A stretch of 64,000 bases of DNA from Parasphingopyxis sp. CP4 (GTDB lineage: Bacteria; Pseudomonadota; Alphaproteobacteria; Sphingomonadales; Sphingomonadaceae): contig NZ_CP051130.1 in assembly GCF_013378055.1 (NCBI RefSeq), positions 310,001 through 374,000 on the forward strand, given 5' to 3'. Positions 18,950 through 27,618 of the stretch are shown piece after piece; the first letter of the stretch is position 1; each line of letters opens with the position of its first letter. Under the pieces are notes generated by a model that was not told the DNA's origin, searched no databases, and was given only the letters and a program-made list of their open reading frames with translations. The position numbers and the translations under genes are program-made.

Positions 18950-18979
18950 AATGTCCGCTTTCCACCCATAGCGGACATT
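18950..18979. repeat. Palindromic repeat, copy 3
   Basis: Perfect nine-base arms AATGTCCGC (18950-18958) and GCGGACATT (18971-18979) with a 12-base centre TTTCCACCCATA. It occupies the divergent gap between the lipoprotein and AraC-type regulator genes, 70 bases before the latter. Confidence 0.8.
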
Positions 18980-19049
18980 GGCCGATTTCAGCAAAGGGCT
19001 GGTCTCGAGCCTTTGACATGTAGAGCTTTGCTCGGCAATCCATCTAGCG

Positions 19050-20153
19050 ATGGCTGGTACGCCCCCTATCTTCCTTGTTGCGTTGGTTTTGGCTGGGGCG
19101 ACCTTGCTGCAGGCACTATGTTTCAGCTCTGTAATGTTTTCGGCTCGCTTTCGCGCCAATCGCACGAATCTCTATCTCGCCGTTGTTTTGCTTCTGCTTG
19201 CTGCGACCAAGGCCGATCAGCTGTTCCAAATGCTTGGCGGGCTCGAAATGCTGCCGAACTTCGCATTTGTCCTCGCGCCCTTTCAAGTGCTCGTGACACC
19301 GGCGCTTTACTTCTATGTCCGCTCGCGGGTCCAGCCTGATTTCGCGCTTCGTCGGAGCGATTGGTTCCACTTGCTGCCCTTTGCTGCCTATGCACTCTAT
19401 CTTACGATCAATGTCTACGCGGCCGGCCCCGTCGAGCGCGCCGTGTTTTTGAGCGACGGGTTGGCAAGACCTGCAAACCGCCTGGTGATCCCGATTCTCG
19501 GTGATGTGCTGCAACTCGGCTATATAGTTGCCGTCTTTGTGCTGCTGAAGAACCATGGCATCGCGCTGCGCGACTGGTATTCGAGGATCGAGGGACGCAA
19601 TCTCGCGTGGCTCGGTAATCTGATGGCCGGTTGGGCGGCAGTGTTTCTCCTCCATCTGTTCCTGACCATCGGACCGGCGGCATTGCGCCCGGTCGGCTTC
19701 CTAATTCTCAACGGCGCTCATTTCTTGTTCGTGACCTTCCTTGCTGTCCTCGCGCTCGCCGACTTTCTGCGCCAACGCTCCACAATGGCCCCGGTTCGCT
19801 ACAAGGATTCGACGTTGTCGGAGGAAGATCGCGTCGATCTCTTCGCCCGAGCCAAAGAGCTGATGGCAGAGGAGGCGCTATATCGTGATCCAGACTTAAC
19901 GCTGGCGGAACTCGCTGACCGGCTCGCCGTATTGCCGCGCGAGCTGTCGGAAGCGATTAACGGCCAGGGCGGGGTTAATTTCTTCGAGTTCGTCAACCGC
20001 AAGCGGATCGAACACGCACAAGCACTGCTGGTCGCAGACAAGCAAGCGCGGGTGCTCAGTATCGCGCTCGATTCCGGCTTCGGGTCGAAATCGGCATTCA
20101 ACGCCGCCTTCAAGCGCCAGACCGGGACATCGCCAACAGAGTATCGTCGGTAA
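19050..20153 (+). CDS. AraC family regulator with membrane-embedded N-terminal half
   Basis: A 367-residue protein. The first ~230 residues form about seven hydrophobic segments (from PIFLVALVLAGATLL to FVTFLAVLALADFL), and the C-terminal ~100 residues hold two helix-turn-helix units: LTLAELADRLAVLPRELSEAIN and VLSIALDSGFGSKSAFNAAFKR followed by TGTSPTEYR. This membrane-AraC layout is known in Bacteroidetes and sphingomonads; such proteins are thought to sense signals at the membrane and bind DNA directly. The obvious nearby targets are the downstream M23 peptidase gene, with a palindrome between them at 20201-20220, and the divergent lipoprotein gene. Confidence 0.9.
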   Translation: MAGTPPIFLVALVLAGATLLQALCFSSVMFSARFRANRTNLYLAVVLLLLAATKADQLFQMLGGLEMLPNFAFVLAPFQVLVTPALYFYVRSRVQPDFALRRSDWFHLLPFAAYALYLTINVYAAGPVERAVFLSDGLARPANRLVIPILGDVLQLGYIVAVFVLLKNHGIALRDWYSRIEGRNLAWLGNLMAGWAAVFLLHLFLTIGPAALRPVGFLILNGAHFLFVTFLAVLALADFLRQRSTMAPVRYKDSTLSEEDRVDLFARAKELMAEEALYRDPDLTLAELADRLAVLPRELSEAINGQGGVNFFEFVNRKRIEHAQALLVADKQARVLSIALDSGFGSKSAFNAAFKRQTGTSPTEYRR

Positions 20154-20200
20154 TTCCAGTTTTGGGAGGCCTGATGTGTGTTTCCGGACACGGATTTGAG

Positions 20201-20220
20201 TCCTGATACGCGCATCAGGA
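20201..20220. promoter_or_regulatory. Palindrome between the AraC regulator and M23 peptidase genes
   Basis: TCCTGAT (20201-20207) and ATCAGGA (20214-20220) are perfect seven-base arms around ACGCGC. It lies 48 bases after the regulator's stop and 59 bases before the peptidase start. There is no T-run, so it is more likely an operator or processing hairpin than a terminator. Confidence 0.45.
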
Positions 20221-20279
20221 CGACGGCTAATCCAACACACCGATACTTTCCGGTCAGATTTTGATCGAAAGGTAAATCA

Positions 20280-21455
20280 ATGAACTGCTTGTCGCGCACT
20301 TCCATCATCGCTGTACTTGCCTCAGTCGCTCATCCCGCCCTCGCTGAAGCCGATCTAAGGGTCGAATTGGTTCCGTCAGATCCGGTATACGCCCTCGCGC
20401 TTGACGGGCAGCGCGGAGTCGACCTGATGATTCAGAATATCGCAATCATCAACCGCGGTGACGAACCTGCGGAGGTTAGTTCAATCCGGATCGACCTCTC
20501 GAGCGATGGCGTAGTTACGTCGAGTAACTGGGTGGATCTGACAGGTGCAGTGGACGGCACCGCCGAGATGGCAGGGATGGCGGCGAACGGTATGGGTCTT
20601 TTCCTTGCACTCCAGTTGCTTGACCAAGCAGGCCTCGACCGCTTCGACGAGACTACGCCAACATTGTCTACCGATGCCGTGCTTGAGCCTGGCGAGATAC
20701 TGCTCGCAATGTCAAACTATATCGTATCCTCGACGGTGCCCGACAGCGTCAGCGTGACGGTTGGCTATGGCGACCGCTCAGCAGCCGCCACTGGAAGAGT
20801 CATTCTTCAAGCGGGCGAACACTATGCCTTCCCGCTGAGGGGGGTCTGGAATATGCGCGGCCTACCTGGCCAGCGCAGTCACCATCGCCGTATCCCAAGC
20901 AACGAATTTGCGCTCGATTTCTTCAAGCTTGGGGCTGACGGTGCGTTACATGAGGGTGACGACACGGTCGCCGACAATAGTTTCGGGTATGGCGAGGATG
21001 TGCTCGCGGCAGCCGACGGTGAGGTAATCACAGTAGTATCGGATGCAATCCAAGATCGCGTTTTTCACACGGTCCGCGAGGACGAAGCCCGGGAGGAGGC
21101 GATGCGGCGAATCCAGAGTGCACGTATGCGAGAGATCCAGATCAACTTCCGCCGTGCCTTCGCCGGTAATTATGTGACCCTGCGCCATTATCTCCCTGAC
21201 GGCCGCACCGAATATACCACCTACGGCCACCTCGCCGCCGACAGTGTTACGGTGCAGGTCGGCGACCGGGTCAACCAGGGCGATGTCATCGGCGCGGTCG
21301 GCGATACCGGTGACAGCTCGGTTGTCCATCTCCATGTCCAGGCCAATGACGGCCCCGATCCCTTCTACAGCCGTAGCCTCCCTCTTAGGTTCGGCAATAT
21401 GCGCGAAACCTTTGGTGGCCAGGACGCCGGGATCTTTGTTCGCCGGCAGGAGTGA
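20280..21455 (+). CDS. M23 family metallopeptidase, exported
   Basis: A 391-residue protein with a signal peptide (cleavage near AHPALAEA, about 23). The N-terminal ~190 residues form an uncharacterised beta-rich domain. The peptidase part has LytM-type zinc ligands: His in SHHRRIP (about 201), Asp in NEFALDF (about 213) and the HLH pair in VVHLHVQ (350-352), with a further His in TTYGHL (317). The GDRVNQGDVIGAVGDTG segment is typical of M23. It most likely cuts peptidoglycan cross-links or another envelope peptide. An insertion of about 50 residues (250-300, charged, helical) separates the Asp from the His pair. It follows the AraC regulator in the same direction. Confidence 0.88.
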   Translation: MNCLSRTSIIAVLASVAHPALAEADLRVELVPSDPVYALALDGQRGVDLMIQNIAIINRGDEPAEVSSIRIDLSSDGVVTSSNWVDLTGAVDGTAEMAGMAANGMGLFLALQLLDQAGLDRFDETTPTLSTDAVLEPGEILLAMSNYIVSSTVPDSVSVTVGYGDRSAAATGRVILQAGEHYAFPLRGVWNMRGLPGQRSHHRRIPSNEFALDFFKLGADGALHEGDDTVADNSFGYGEDVLAAADGEVITVVSDAIQDRVFHTVREDEAREEAMRRIQSARMREIQINFRRAFAGNYVTLRHYLPDGRTEYTTYGHLAADSVTVQVGDRVNQGDVIGAVGDTGDSSVVHLHVQANDGPDPFYSRSLPLRFGNMRETFGGQDAGIFVRRQE

Positions 21456-21582
21456 TATCCTGTCACAATCCGGGTTCAAGAACCGGCATTTCTGGATCAA
21501 ATCTGCAAACGTCGACAATAAGAATCGCTTATCGCTTACAACGGGACTATCTGTCTCGATTGGACAACTAGCCGCGCCAATG

Positions 21583-21612
21583 AATGTCCGCTTTCGGCCA
21601 GAAGCGGACGTT
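21583..21612. repeat. Palindromic repeat, copy 4
   Basis: Arms AATGTCCGC (21583-21591) and GCGGACGTT (21604-21612) have one G/T mismatch, but pairing extends inward by two bases (CTT/AAG), leaving an eight-base loop. It sits between the M23 gene and the 3' end of tRNA-Gly, 24 bases from the latter. Confidence 0.8.
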
Positions 21613-21636
21613 TCGTGCCGACGCTATTGAAAAAAT

Positions 21637-21710
21637 TGGAGCGGGTGAAGGGAATCGAACCCTCGTCGTCAGCTTGGGAAGCTGCTGCTCTACCATTGAG
21701 CTACACCCGC
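21637..21710 (-). tRNA. tRNA-Gly, anticodon CCC
   Basis: The minus strand folds as a complete tRNA: seven-base acceptor stem GCGGGTG/CACCCGC, D arm GCTC/GAGC, anticodon loop TTCCCAA with CCC, and T arm with loop TTCGATT. The last base of the anticodon stem is mismatched (G/A). A discriminator T and an encoded CCA end the gene at 21637, followed by a T-run. It reads GGG glycine codons. It also bounds the repeat-bearing block, a common place for insertions, but I found no duplicated tRNA end. Confidence 0.96.
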
Positions 21711-21807
21711 GTCCGGGGCGCGTCTGTGGCAAAGGTGCCGGGCTTTGTCCATGCTTTGCGTGCCGCCGCGGCGCTGCTAGAGAACAGCGAAACAGGGGAG
21801 TGATGTC

Positions 21808-22623
21808 ATGACGGATACGACAGCCGCAGCAGCGGATGAGCCAAAACTCGGCCCGATTTCGAAATGGATAAGGCGGATCGGCGTGATCCTTGGTATTGGC
21901 GCGCCCGTGCTTGCTGTTGTCATGGCGCTGGCAACTGGCGCTGGCATCATCGGCTGGGTAACGAGCCTCGGATCGCTGCGTAACCTGACCTATGCGGCGA
22001 TGGGCGGAGGTGCACTCTCGCTGGTGGCCGTGATCATTGCCCTATTCTCCAAGAATTTCCGGGCCATGCTGTGGCCGCTCATCGCCATTCTCGTGGCGGT
22101 GGGCTTTGTCGGCTATACCTCCTACAGCTTCGGCAAAGCGGCGACGGTTCCGCCAATCCATGACATCACAACCGATCTCTCCAACCCGCCAGCCTTTGAT
22201 ACACTGACCCTGCGATCCGATAATCGCGAAGTCGTGCCGGATGGCGATCGCGCGGATATGTCCGATCTCGACAATGCGGCGCGGTGGCGGATGTGGCATG
22301 AGGAAGGCTATGCCGACATTCAGCCGATTATCGTGCCGGTGTCCGTGCCAGACGCGGTAGCCGCTGCCGAGCAGCTGGTAACCGAGCGGGGCTGGGAACT
22401 GGCCGTTGCCGATCCGGCGACTGGCCGCGTCGAAGCCACCGAAACAGTATCCATCTATCGTTTCAAGGATGATGTCGTGTTGCGCATTACGCCCAATCCC
22501 AATGGCGAGGGCAGCATTGTCCATATGCGCTCGGTGAGCCGGGTGGGTATCAGCGATCTTGGTGTGAACGGTGATCGGATCCGCGCGTTCCTTGCGGACC
22601 TGGAAGCAGCAACGGCGGGATAG
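21808..22623 (+). CDS. DUF1499 membrane protein
   Basis: A 271-residue protein with three hydrophobic helices (about 29-50, 62-82, 85-107) followed by a soluble DUF1499 domain beginning near DITTDLSNPPAFDTL. The domain contains the conserved VEATETVSIYRFKDDVVLRI and MRSVSRVGISDLGVN segments. The family has no assigned biochemical function. GGGGAG precedes the ATG. It converges on the chemoreceptor gene, and the 12-base gap leaves room only for the weak hairpin around GGCGCC. Confidence 0.88.
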   Translation: MTDTTAAAADEPKLGPISKWIRRIGVILGIGAPVLAVVMALATGAGIIGWVTSLGSLRNLTYAAMGGGALSLVAVIIALFSKNFRAMLWPLIAILVAVGFVGYTSYSFGKAATVPPIHDITTDLSNPPAFDTLTLRSDNREVVPDGDRADMSDLDNAARWRMWHEEGYADIQPIIVPVSVPDAVAAAEQLVTERGWELAVADPATGRVEATETVSIYRFKDDVVLRITPNPNGEGSIVHMRSVSRVGISDLGVNGDRIRAFLADLEAATAG

Positions 22624-22635
22624 TCGGACGGCGCC

Positions 22636-24282
22636 TCAGGCGGCGCGCAATTCGTCCAGAAATGCGGTGGTTGCCTCGCGCAGTGCATCAGCCTGTTCGG
22701 CGAGGCTTTCCGCCGTCCGGCTGACATCTGCGCTCAATTCACCGCTGTTGCGAGCCGCGCCCGCGACACGCTGAATATTCTGCTGCACATCGTCTGTGTC
22801 TTGCGCTGCCTGGATACTGTTGTCGCCAATGTTCCGGGTCGCCTCGCGCTGCTGCATCACGGCTGCGGCGATCGAGTTTGAAATCTCGGTAATACCGCTA
22901 ATCTCTCCGGTCGCCTTGGACATCGCGCCAACAGCTTGCTGGACGGCATCTTCGATTTCGCGCAGCTGGCGATCGACATTATCAGTCGCCTCGGTTGTCT
23001 GCTGCGCCAATGATTTCACCTCTTGGGCGACCACGCTAAATCCGCGACCGGCTTCACCGGCGCGTGCGGCTTCGATCGTCGCGTTGAGGGCCAGCAGATT
23101 TGTCTGCCCGGCAATCTCGGAGATCAGCGCAACGATTTTGCCGATGCCCTGGGTGCGCTCGATGAGCAGCTTCATCGCGGCATCGCTTTCGTCAGCAGCT
23201 TGCGACACGGTGGTGTTGAGTGACAGGCCATTGCCGATCTGTTCGGATATCTCGCTGACCGATGCATCGAGTTGCTGCACGGCGCTGGCGACAGTCTGCA
23301 CCGCGCTGTTGGCGCCAGACGCCCGGTCGGACACCTTGCCTGCATCCTGGCTGGTTTCAGCAGAAAGACGAGCGAGATCAGTCGAGGACGTATCGAGTTT
23401 GGCGATCGCATCGCCAAGGCTGCTCGCCACACGGACGACTGATTGTTTGAAACGTTCACCCAGTTCGAGCAATTCCTTGTGGCGCTGTTCTGCCATCCGT
23501 TCGCGTTCGGCGAGCAGGGATTGGGCGCTATCGACTTCGCGTTTTTTCTCTTCTTCGGCCCGGCTGCGTTCCGCTTCGAGCAGCGAGCGACGTTCGGACT
23601 CTGATCGGGTGAGCTTTTCCATCGCCATGCTGTTTGCAACGAGCTGACTCGACTGATCGACTACCGTACGGATCAGCATGACGAGCAAGATAGTGAGCAG
23701 CGGAAACATGATCCATTGTGCCGTCGCATCGCGCAGAACCACATTGACGATCAGGTTGATCGCAAGCGGAATGGAGAAACAGGCAAAGGCCGAGGGCAGG
23801 CTGATGAACATCAGTGCTCCGGTGCAGATCAGCCCGACCTGCATCGTTAGGACGAAGACCCGAGTTTCCTCATTGCCGCCAAAATAGAGTGCGCTGAGCA
23901 TCAGGCACCAGCCGATCGCGGCAATAAAGCCGTTTACGCAGAGCGTGAGGATGAGCTTGCGAGGCGCTTCGACCCCGGTTTCGACCTTGCCCTTCGACAT
24001 GGTCATCAGCCCGAAAATCGAGCTGGCAGCGACAAGCGCTCCGCCTACAATAAGCATCGTCAGCTGGGTAATGTCGGAATAGAGATAAATCAGCAGCGGC
24101 ACGAAAACGAGCGCGGCCGGCAAAAGGCCATAATAGGAGCGGGTTGCCGAGCGGATCTGGTTCTGGAGGGCGCGGAAACGATAGGTGTTCGGACGTGCGC
24201 TGACACGCACCAGTTCGCGCCAGTAAAAACGCGGATCACCGGACCAATAATTCTGAGCCGTCTGTTTGCCTTCGTTCCGCAA
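22636..24282 (-). CDS. Methyl-accepting chemotaxis protein with multi-pass membrane sensor
   Basis: A 548-residue receptor starting at TTG. About six membrane helices span residues 50-215; a periplasmic sensing domain is lacking, so it may sense within or near the membrane. A coiled coil rich in Glu/Arg follows (about 220-275), then the signalling hairpin with its tip [20 protein letters not shown]. No cheA/cheW genes lie nearby, so it is an orphan receptor. A CtrA-like site lies upstream at 24329-24343, which would fit cell-cycle control of motility genes. The methylation helices are present, but no C-terminal CheR-docking pentapeptide is obvious. Confidence 0.93.
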   Translation of the reverse strand: MRNEGKQTAQNYWSGDPRFYWRELVRVSARPNTYRFRALQNQIRSATRSYYGLLPAALVFVPLLIYLYSDITQLTMLIVGGALVAASSIFGLMTMSKGKVETGVEAPRKLILTLCVNGFIAAIGWCLMLSALYFGGNEETRVFVLTMQVGLICTGALMFISLPSAFACFSIPLAINLIVNVVLRDATAQWIMFPLLTILLVMLIRTVVDQSSQLVANSMAMEKLTRSESERRSLLEAERSRAEEEKKREVDSAQSLLAERERMAEQRHKELLELGERFKQSVVRVASSLGDAIAKLDTSSTDLARLSAETSQDAGKVSDRASGANSAVQTVASAVQQLDASVSEISEQIGNGLSLNTTVSQAADESDAAMKLLIERTQGIGKIVALISEIAGQTNLLALNATIEAARAGEAGRGFSVVAQEVKSLAQQTTEATDNVDRQLREIEDAVQQAVGAMSKATGEISGITEISNSIAAAVMQQREATRNIGDNSIQAAQDTDDVQQNIQRVAGAARNSGELSADVSRTAESLAEQADALREATTAFLDELRAA

Positions 24283-24328
24283 GAGTCGTGCCCCGTAACA
24301 ATAGAGCTCGACCCTAGCGGGCCACGGG

Positions 24329-24343
24329 TAAAAATGCCGTTAA
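24329..24343 (-). promoter_or_regulatory. CtrA-like site upstream of the chemoreceptor
   Basis: On the minus strand TTAA-CGGCATT-TTTA departs at one base from the CtrA consensus TTAA-N7-TTAA. It lies 47-61 bases before the start codon, a sensible promoter position. CtrA commonly activates motility and chemotaxis genes in alphaproteobacteria. One site with one mismatch is suggestive only. Confidence 0.4.
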
Positions 24344-24497
24344 CCAAATGGGGGTGGCGGATGGCCATTGGTACATATCGGAATTCATGGTAGCGCCCTT
24401 TATTCGGCCCTAGTCGGTTGAAATCGATGCGATCCGCCTGCCTAATTTCTTCCGACCCTCCCTCCAACAGACCCAAACGCGAATCCAAGGCTTTCAG

Positions 24498-26567
24498 ATG
24501 TATTACCGACCTAGTGGGTTCGTATGTTTCGGCGCCCTAATTGCTCTCCATCAACCGAGTTTGGCGACTGTTCAGGATGAGACCGATATTGGATCCGAGA
24601 CGACTGCCCGGAGATCATTTGTCCCGGCGGATTTTGCGCAATTTGCTCCGCGCAATGCGCTCGACATGGTCAATCAGATCCCAGGCTTTTCCGTCCGCGA
24701 AGGTGGCGATGATCGCGGATTAGGCCAGGCAGACACCAATGTCCTGATCAATGGGCGGCGGGTATCGGGTAAGTCCAATGGCCCTGTCGAAGCCTTGTCG
24801 CGTATCTCCGCTGCGGATGTCGTGCGCTTGGAGATTGTCGATGGCGCCGGCCTTGATATCGGCGGACTGTCTGGCCAGGTGCTCAATGTCATCACCGCCA
24901 ACAGCGGCGGCATTAGCGGACAGTTTCGGGTCTCACCGCAGTTTCGGTCATCCGGTACACCCTTTCGCTGGGGTGAAGCGGAAATCACTGTGTCGGGTGG
25001 TGGCGAAAATAGCGAATGGACGTTGAGCCTCGCCAATGACCAAAATCGCCGCGGTGATGCTGGACCGGAATTCCTGTTCGATGGCGCTGGTGCGCTGCTC
25101 GATACGCGGCAGGAGCAGAATAACCAGAATACCGATCGGCCATCTATTTCCGGTTCCTTTTCGCGTACCGCTGCAAACGGGAATGTCCTGAATGTAAACG
25201 GCGAAGCACAGCTATTCTTCGTCCGCCGAAACGAAGTTTCTGAGCGCAGTGGGGCGATTGACGTCGATCGCCTTCGCCTCCTTCGCGAGACCGAAGATGA
25301 GTTCAGCTATGAGATTGGCGCCGATTATGAGTTTGCCCTTGGCGGCGGCCGGCTCAAGGTCATCGGCTTGCGGCGATTTGAAAATAGCCCGTCGGTCGAT
25401 CGGGTCGATGTCGAATTTGCCGATGGCCGACCGATGGCAGGCTCGGTCTTTACACAAGAAGCGGATGAGGCCGAGACAATTCTCCGGTCTGAATATGCCT
25501 TTGCTGCGCTCGGCGGGAATTGGCAGTTTTCGTTGGAAGGCGCGCGCAACAGTCTTGATATCGAAGCGGATCTCGAGCAGCGCGACGCGGATGGTGATCT
25601 ACAACCGGTCGATTTTCTGGGTTCATCTTCACGGGTTGAAGAAGATCGCGGGGAACTAACGCTCAGTTATGCGCGCGAGCTTGGCTCGGACCTGCATCTG
25701 CAAACCTCATTGGGCGCGGAATATTCGAGAATTACGCAAAGCGGCGATGTTGGCCTTACCCGCAGTTTTGTGCGGCCAAAGGGATTTGTCGCGCTCGATT
25801 GGGACGCCAATGACAACCTGACTGTCTCGACTCGGTTGGAGCGTGTGGTTGGTCAGCTGAGCTTTTCGGACTTTGTGGCGTCGATTAACGTCAATGAGGG
25901 GCAGGTTGATGTCAGCAATGTCAATCTCGTGCCCCCGCAAAGCTGGCTACTCGAAGTCGAAGTCAACCAGTCCCTGGGTGATTTTGGTTCAATCACTGTG
26001 CGGGGATCCGCCGAGGATTTTGAAGATATTGTCGATCAGATTCCGATTGTCGGCGGCGGTCAGGCACCCGGCAATATCGATTCAGCGCAACGGTTCGGTG
26101 TGTCGGCTGATCTGACCTTGCTGTCCGATCCTATCGGTTGGCCAGGTGCACGGCTGGATCTCGCGATCGCATTGGTGGAATCCGAGGTGCTTGATCCGTT
26201 GCTCGGCACGCCGCGTCAGATTTCGGACACCGAAACCTTCAGTCTCAATGTCGATTTCCGCCAGGACTTTCCAGGATCTGACTGGGCCGCCGGTTTCGAT
26301 TTTTTCTATGATGAGGAATCGGCAGACGTGCGGCTTGACGAAACCAGCGTCGGTCGCGAAAGTTTTGCCTTCGCGTCGATATTTGTCGAGCATAAGGATG
26401 TTTTCGACCTCACTGTCCGGACATCCGTCTCCAATGTCCTGGACCGCGACAATGATACGTTCCGCACAATCTTCAATGACCGCCTGACCAACGATGTCGC
26501 CTTCCGCCAAAATCGCTTCCGAAACTTCGGCACGATCTTCACCTTGACCGTCGAGGGCAGTTTCTAG
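24498..26567 (+). CDS. TonB-dependent receptor
   Basis: A 689-residue outer membrane protein. The N-terminal hydrophobic segment (about 6-24) is a signal peptide. The plug domain includes FVPADFAQFAPRNALDMVNQ, then DTNVLINGRRVSGK and the ISAADVVRLEIVDGAGLDIGG segment. A beta barrel of about 500 residues follows and ends in an aromatic Phe (EGSF). It is shorter than the siderophore receptors and resembles the sphingomonad receptors with a compact barrel. No TonB, ExbBD or transport genes are adjacent; the ligand is unknown. Confidence 0.9.
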   Translation: MYYRPSGFVCFGALIALHQPSLATVQDETDIGSETTARRSFVPADFAQFAPRNALDMVNQIPGFSVREGGDDRGLGQADTNVLINGRRVSGKSNGPVEALSRISAADVVRLEIVDGAGLDIGGLSGQVLNVITANSGGISGQFRVSPQFRSSGTPFRWGEAEITVSGGGENSEWTLSLANDQNRRGDAGPEFLFDGAGALLDTRQEQNNQNTDRPSISGSFSRTAANGNVLNVNGEAQLFFVRRNEVSERSGAIDVDRLRLLRETEDEFSYEIGADYEFALGGGRLKVIGLRRFENSPSVDRVDVEFADGRPMAGSVFTQEADEAETILRSEYAFAALGGNWQFSLEGARNSLDIEADLEQRDADGDLQPVDFLGSSSRVEEDRGELTLSYARELGSDLHLQTSLGAEYSRITQSGDVGLTRSFVRPKGFVALDWDANDNLTVSTRLERVVGQLSFSDFVASINVNEGQVDVSNVNLVPPQSWLLEVEVNQSLGDFGSITVRGSAEDFEDIVDQIPIVGGGQAPGNIDSAQRFGVSADLTLLSDPIGWPGARLDLAIALVESEVLDPLLGTPRQISDTETFSLNVDFRQDFPGSDWAAGFDFFYDEESADVRLDETSVGRESFAFASIFVEHKDVFDLTVRTSVSNVLDRDNDTFRTIFNDRLTNDVAFRQNRFRNFGTIFTLTVEGSF

Positions 26568-26626
26568 GCGGAGTGCGGCGCTTTGGTCAGTCCACGATAT
26601 CTGACAATCCCGGGGTCCTGATCACG

Positions 26627-27550
26627 CTACCCCAATCCCAATTCACATTCCGATCCAGCGACATCTAACCTGGCGACCGTCGCGCTCTGGTCGCGATTAT
26701 AGGTGTCAGGATGGAAACGGATGGCGCCGGCAGCATCCAGATCAACCGTGTGATAAATGATGTAGACCGGCATTGGGTGGATGAGGTCGATGGTTTGAGT
26801 TCGTCCGGTGGCGATCACCTGATCGACCCTGTCCCGATCCCATCCCGCATCGCGTTCAAGCACCAGCGTGGCGAAGCCGAGGGCGTCGCTGACGCGAATA
26901 CAGCCATGGCTAAAGGCGCGGACAGGCCGGGTGAAGAGATCCTGGTTCGGCGTGTCGTGCAGGCCGATGCTCTGCGGATTGGGCATTACCAGCTTCATCT
27001 GCCCGAGCGCATTTCCCGGCCCGGGGCGCTGGCGATAGCGGCCATTTTGGACGACATAACCGCGCGCTCTGGCGACGGCTGGTCGATTGCGGACTAATGC
27101 CCCGACGCTTTCCCGAACGATGCTGGTTGGGATCTCCCACCAGGGATTGAGGACGACGCCACTGACGGTCGCTGATAGCGGCGGGGTTGGTGTGCGCGTC
27201 GTACCGACTATGACCGGGCGGCGGTCGATAACCTCGCCATTCTCCCAATAGGTCAGTTCAAATGCCGGAATATTGACGAGCAGATAGCGGGAACCGAGGT
27301 CATTCGGCATCTCCAGCCAGCGTGCCATGTTCACGGCCAGTGCTCGACGGCGGAGGGGATCCTCCTCGACCGCATGGGCAGCGTGCAGTGCCCAATAATG
27401 CGGATGGCGCTGGAAATCGAGCACGAGGTCCAGGAAGGGCTGAGCCGGTGAGCGCGTCGTTCCGTCAGATTCGGCGTGCAGAGATGACGTGCTGAAAATC
27501 AGGAGAACCGCGAGAAAAGCGCGGATCAGCGAGGCTGCTTTCATACCCAT
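26627..27550 (-). CDS. L,D-transpeptidase, YkuD family
   Basis: Start set at 27550, where a signal peptide (MGMKAASLIRAFLAVLLIF, cleavage near LHAES) begins; the frame extends upstream but without conservation. This gives 307 residues. The catalytic motif is HDTPNQ followed by FSHGCIRVSD, with the nucleophilic Cys and the His of the YkuD fold. It also has the YcbB-like NPWWEIPTSI region, so it resembles the larger cross-linking enzymes. It should form 3-3 peptidoglycan links or attach proteins in the periplasm. It is divergent from a second transpeptidase of another family. Confidence 0.92.
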   Translation of the reverse strand: MGMKAASLIRAFLAVLLIFSTSSLHAESDGTTRSPAQPFLDLVLDFQRHPHYWALHAAHAVEEDPLRRRALAVNMARWLEMPNDLGSRYLLVNIPAFELTYWENGEVIDRRPVIVGTTRTPTPPLSATVSGVVLNPWWEIPTSIVRESVGALVRNRPAVARARGYVVQNGRYRQRPGPGNALGQMKLVMPNPQSIGLHDTPNQDLFTRPVRAFSHGCIRVSDALGFATLVLERDAGWDRDRVDQVIATGRTQTIDLIHPMPVYIIYHTVDLDAAGAIRFHPDTYNRDQSATVARLDVAGSECELGLG

Positions 27551-27618
27551 ATGCTTTCGTTTTTTGCGGCGAATAGCGCAGAATTCCAGTGCAAATGCCT
27601 CTCCATAGTCTTGCGAAT

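Noticed and set aside
18763-19165. Short frames starting MSAMGGKRTL and ending in NVRYGWKADI around 18.95 kb
   Set aside because: These peptides are read through the palindromic repeat; similar strings occur in many annotations because the repeat is dispersed. They are not genes.
21637-21710. tRNA-Gly as an integration (att) site
   Set aside because: I looked for a second copy of the tRNA 3' end on the far side of the 16-21 kb block and found none, and there is no integrase gene in the window.
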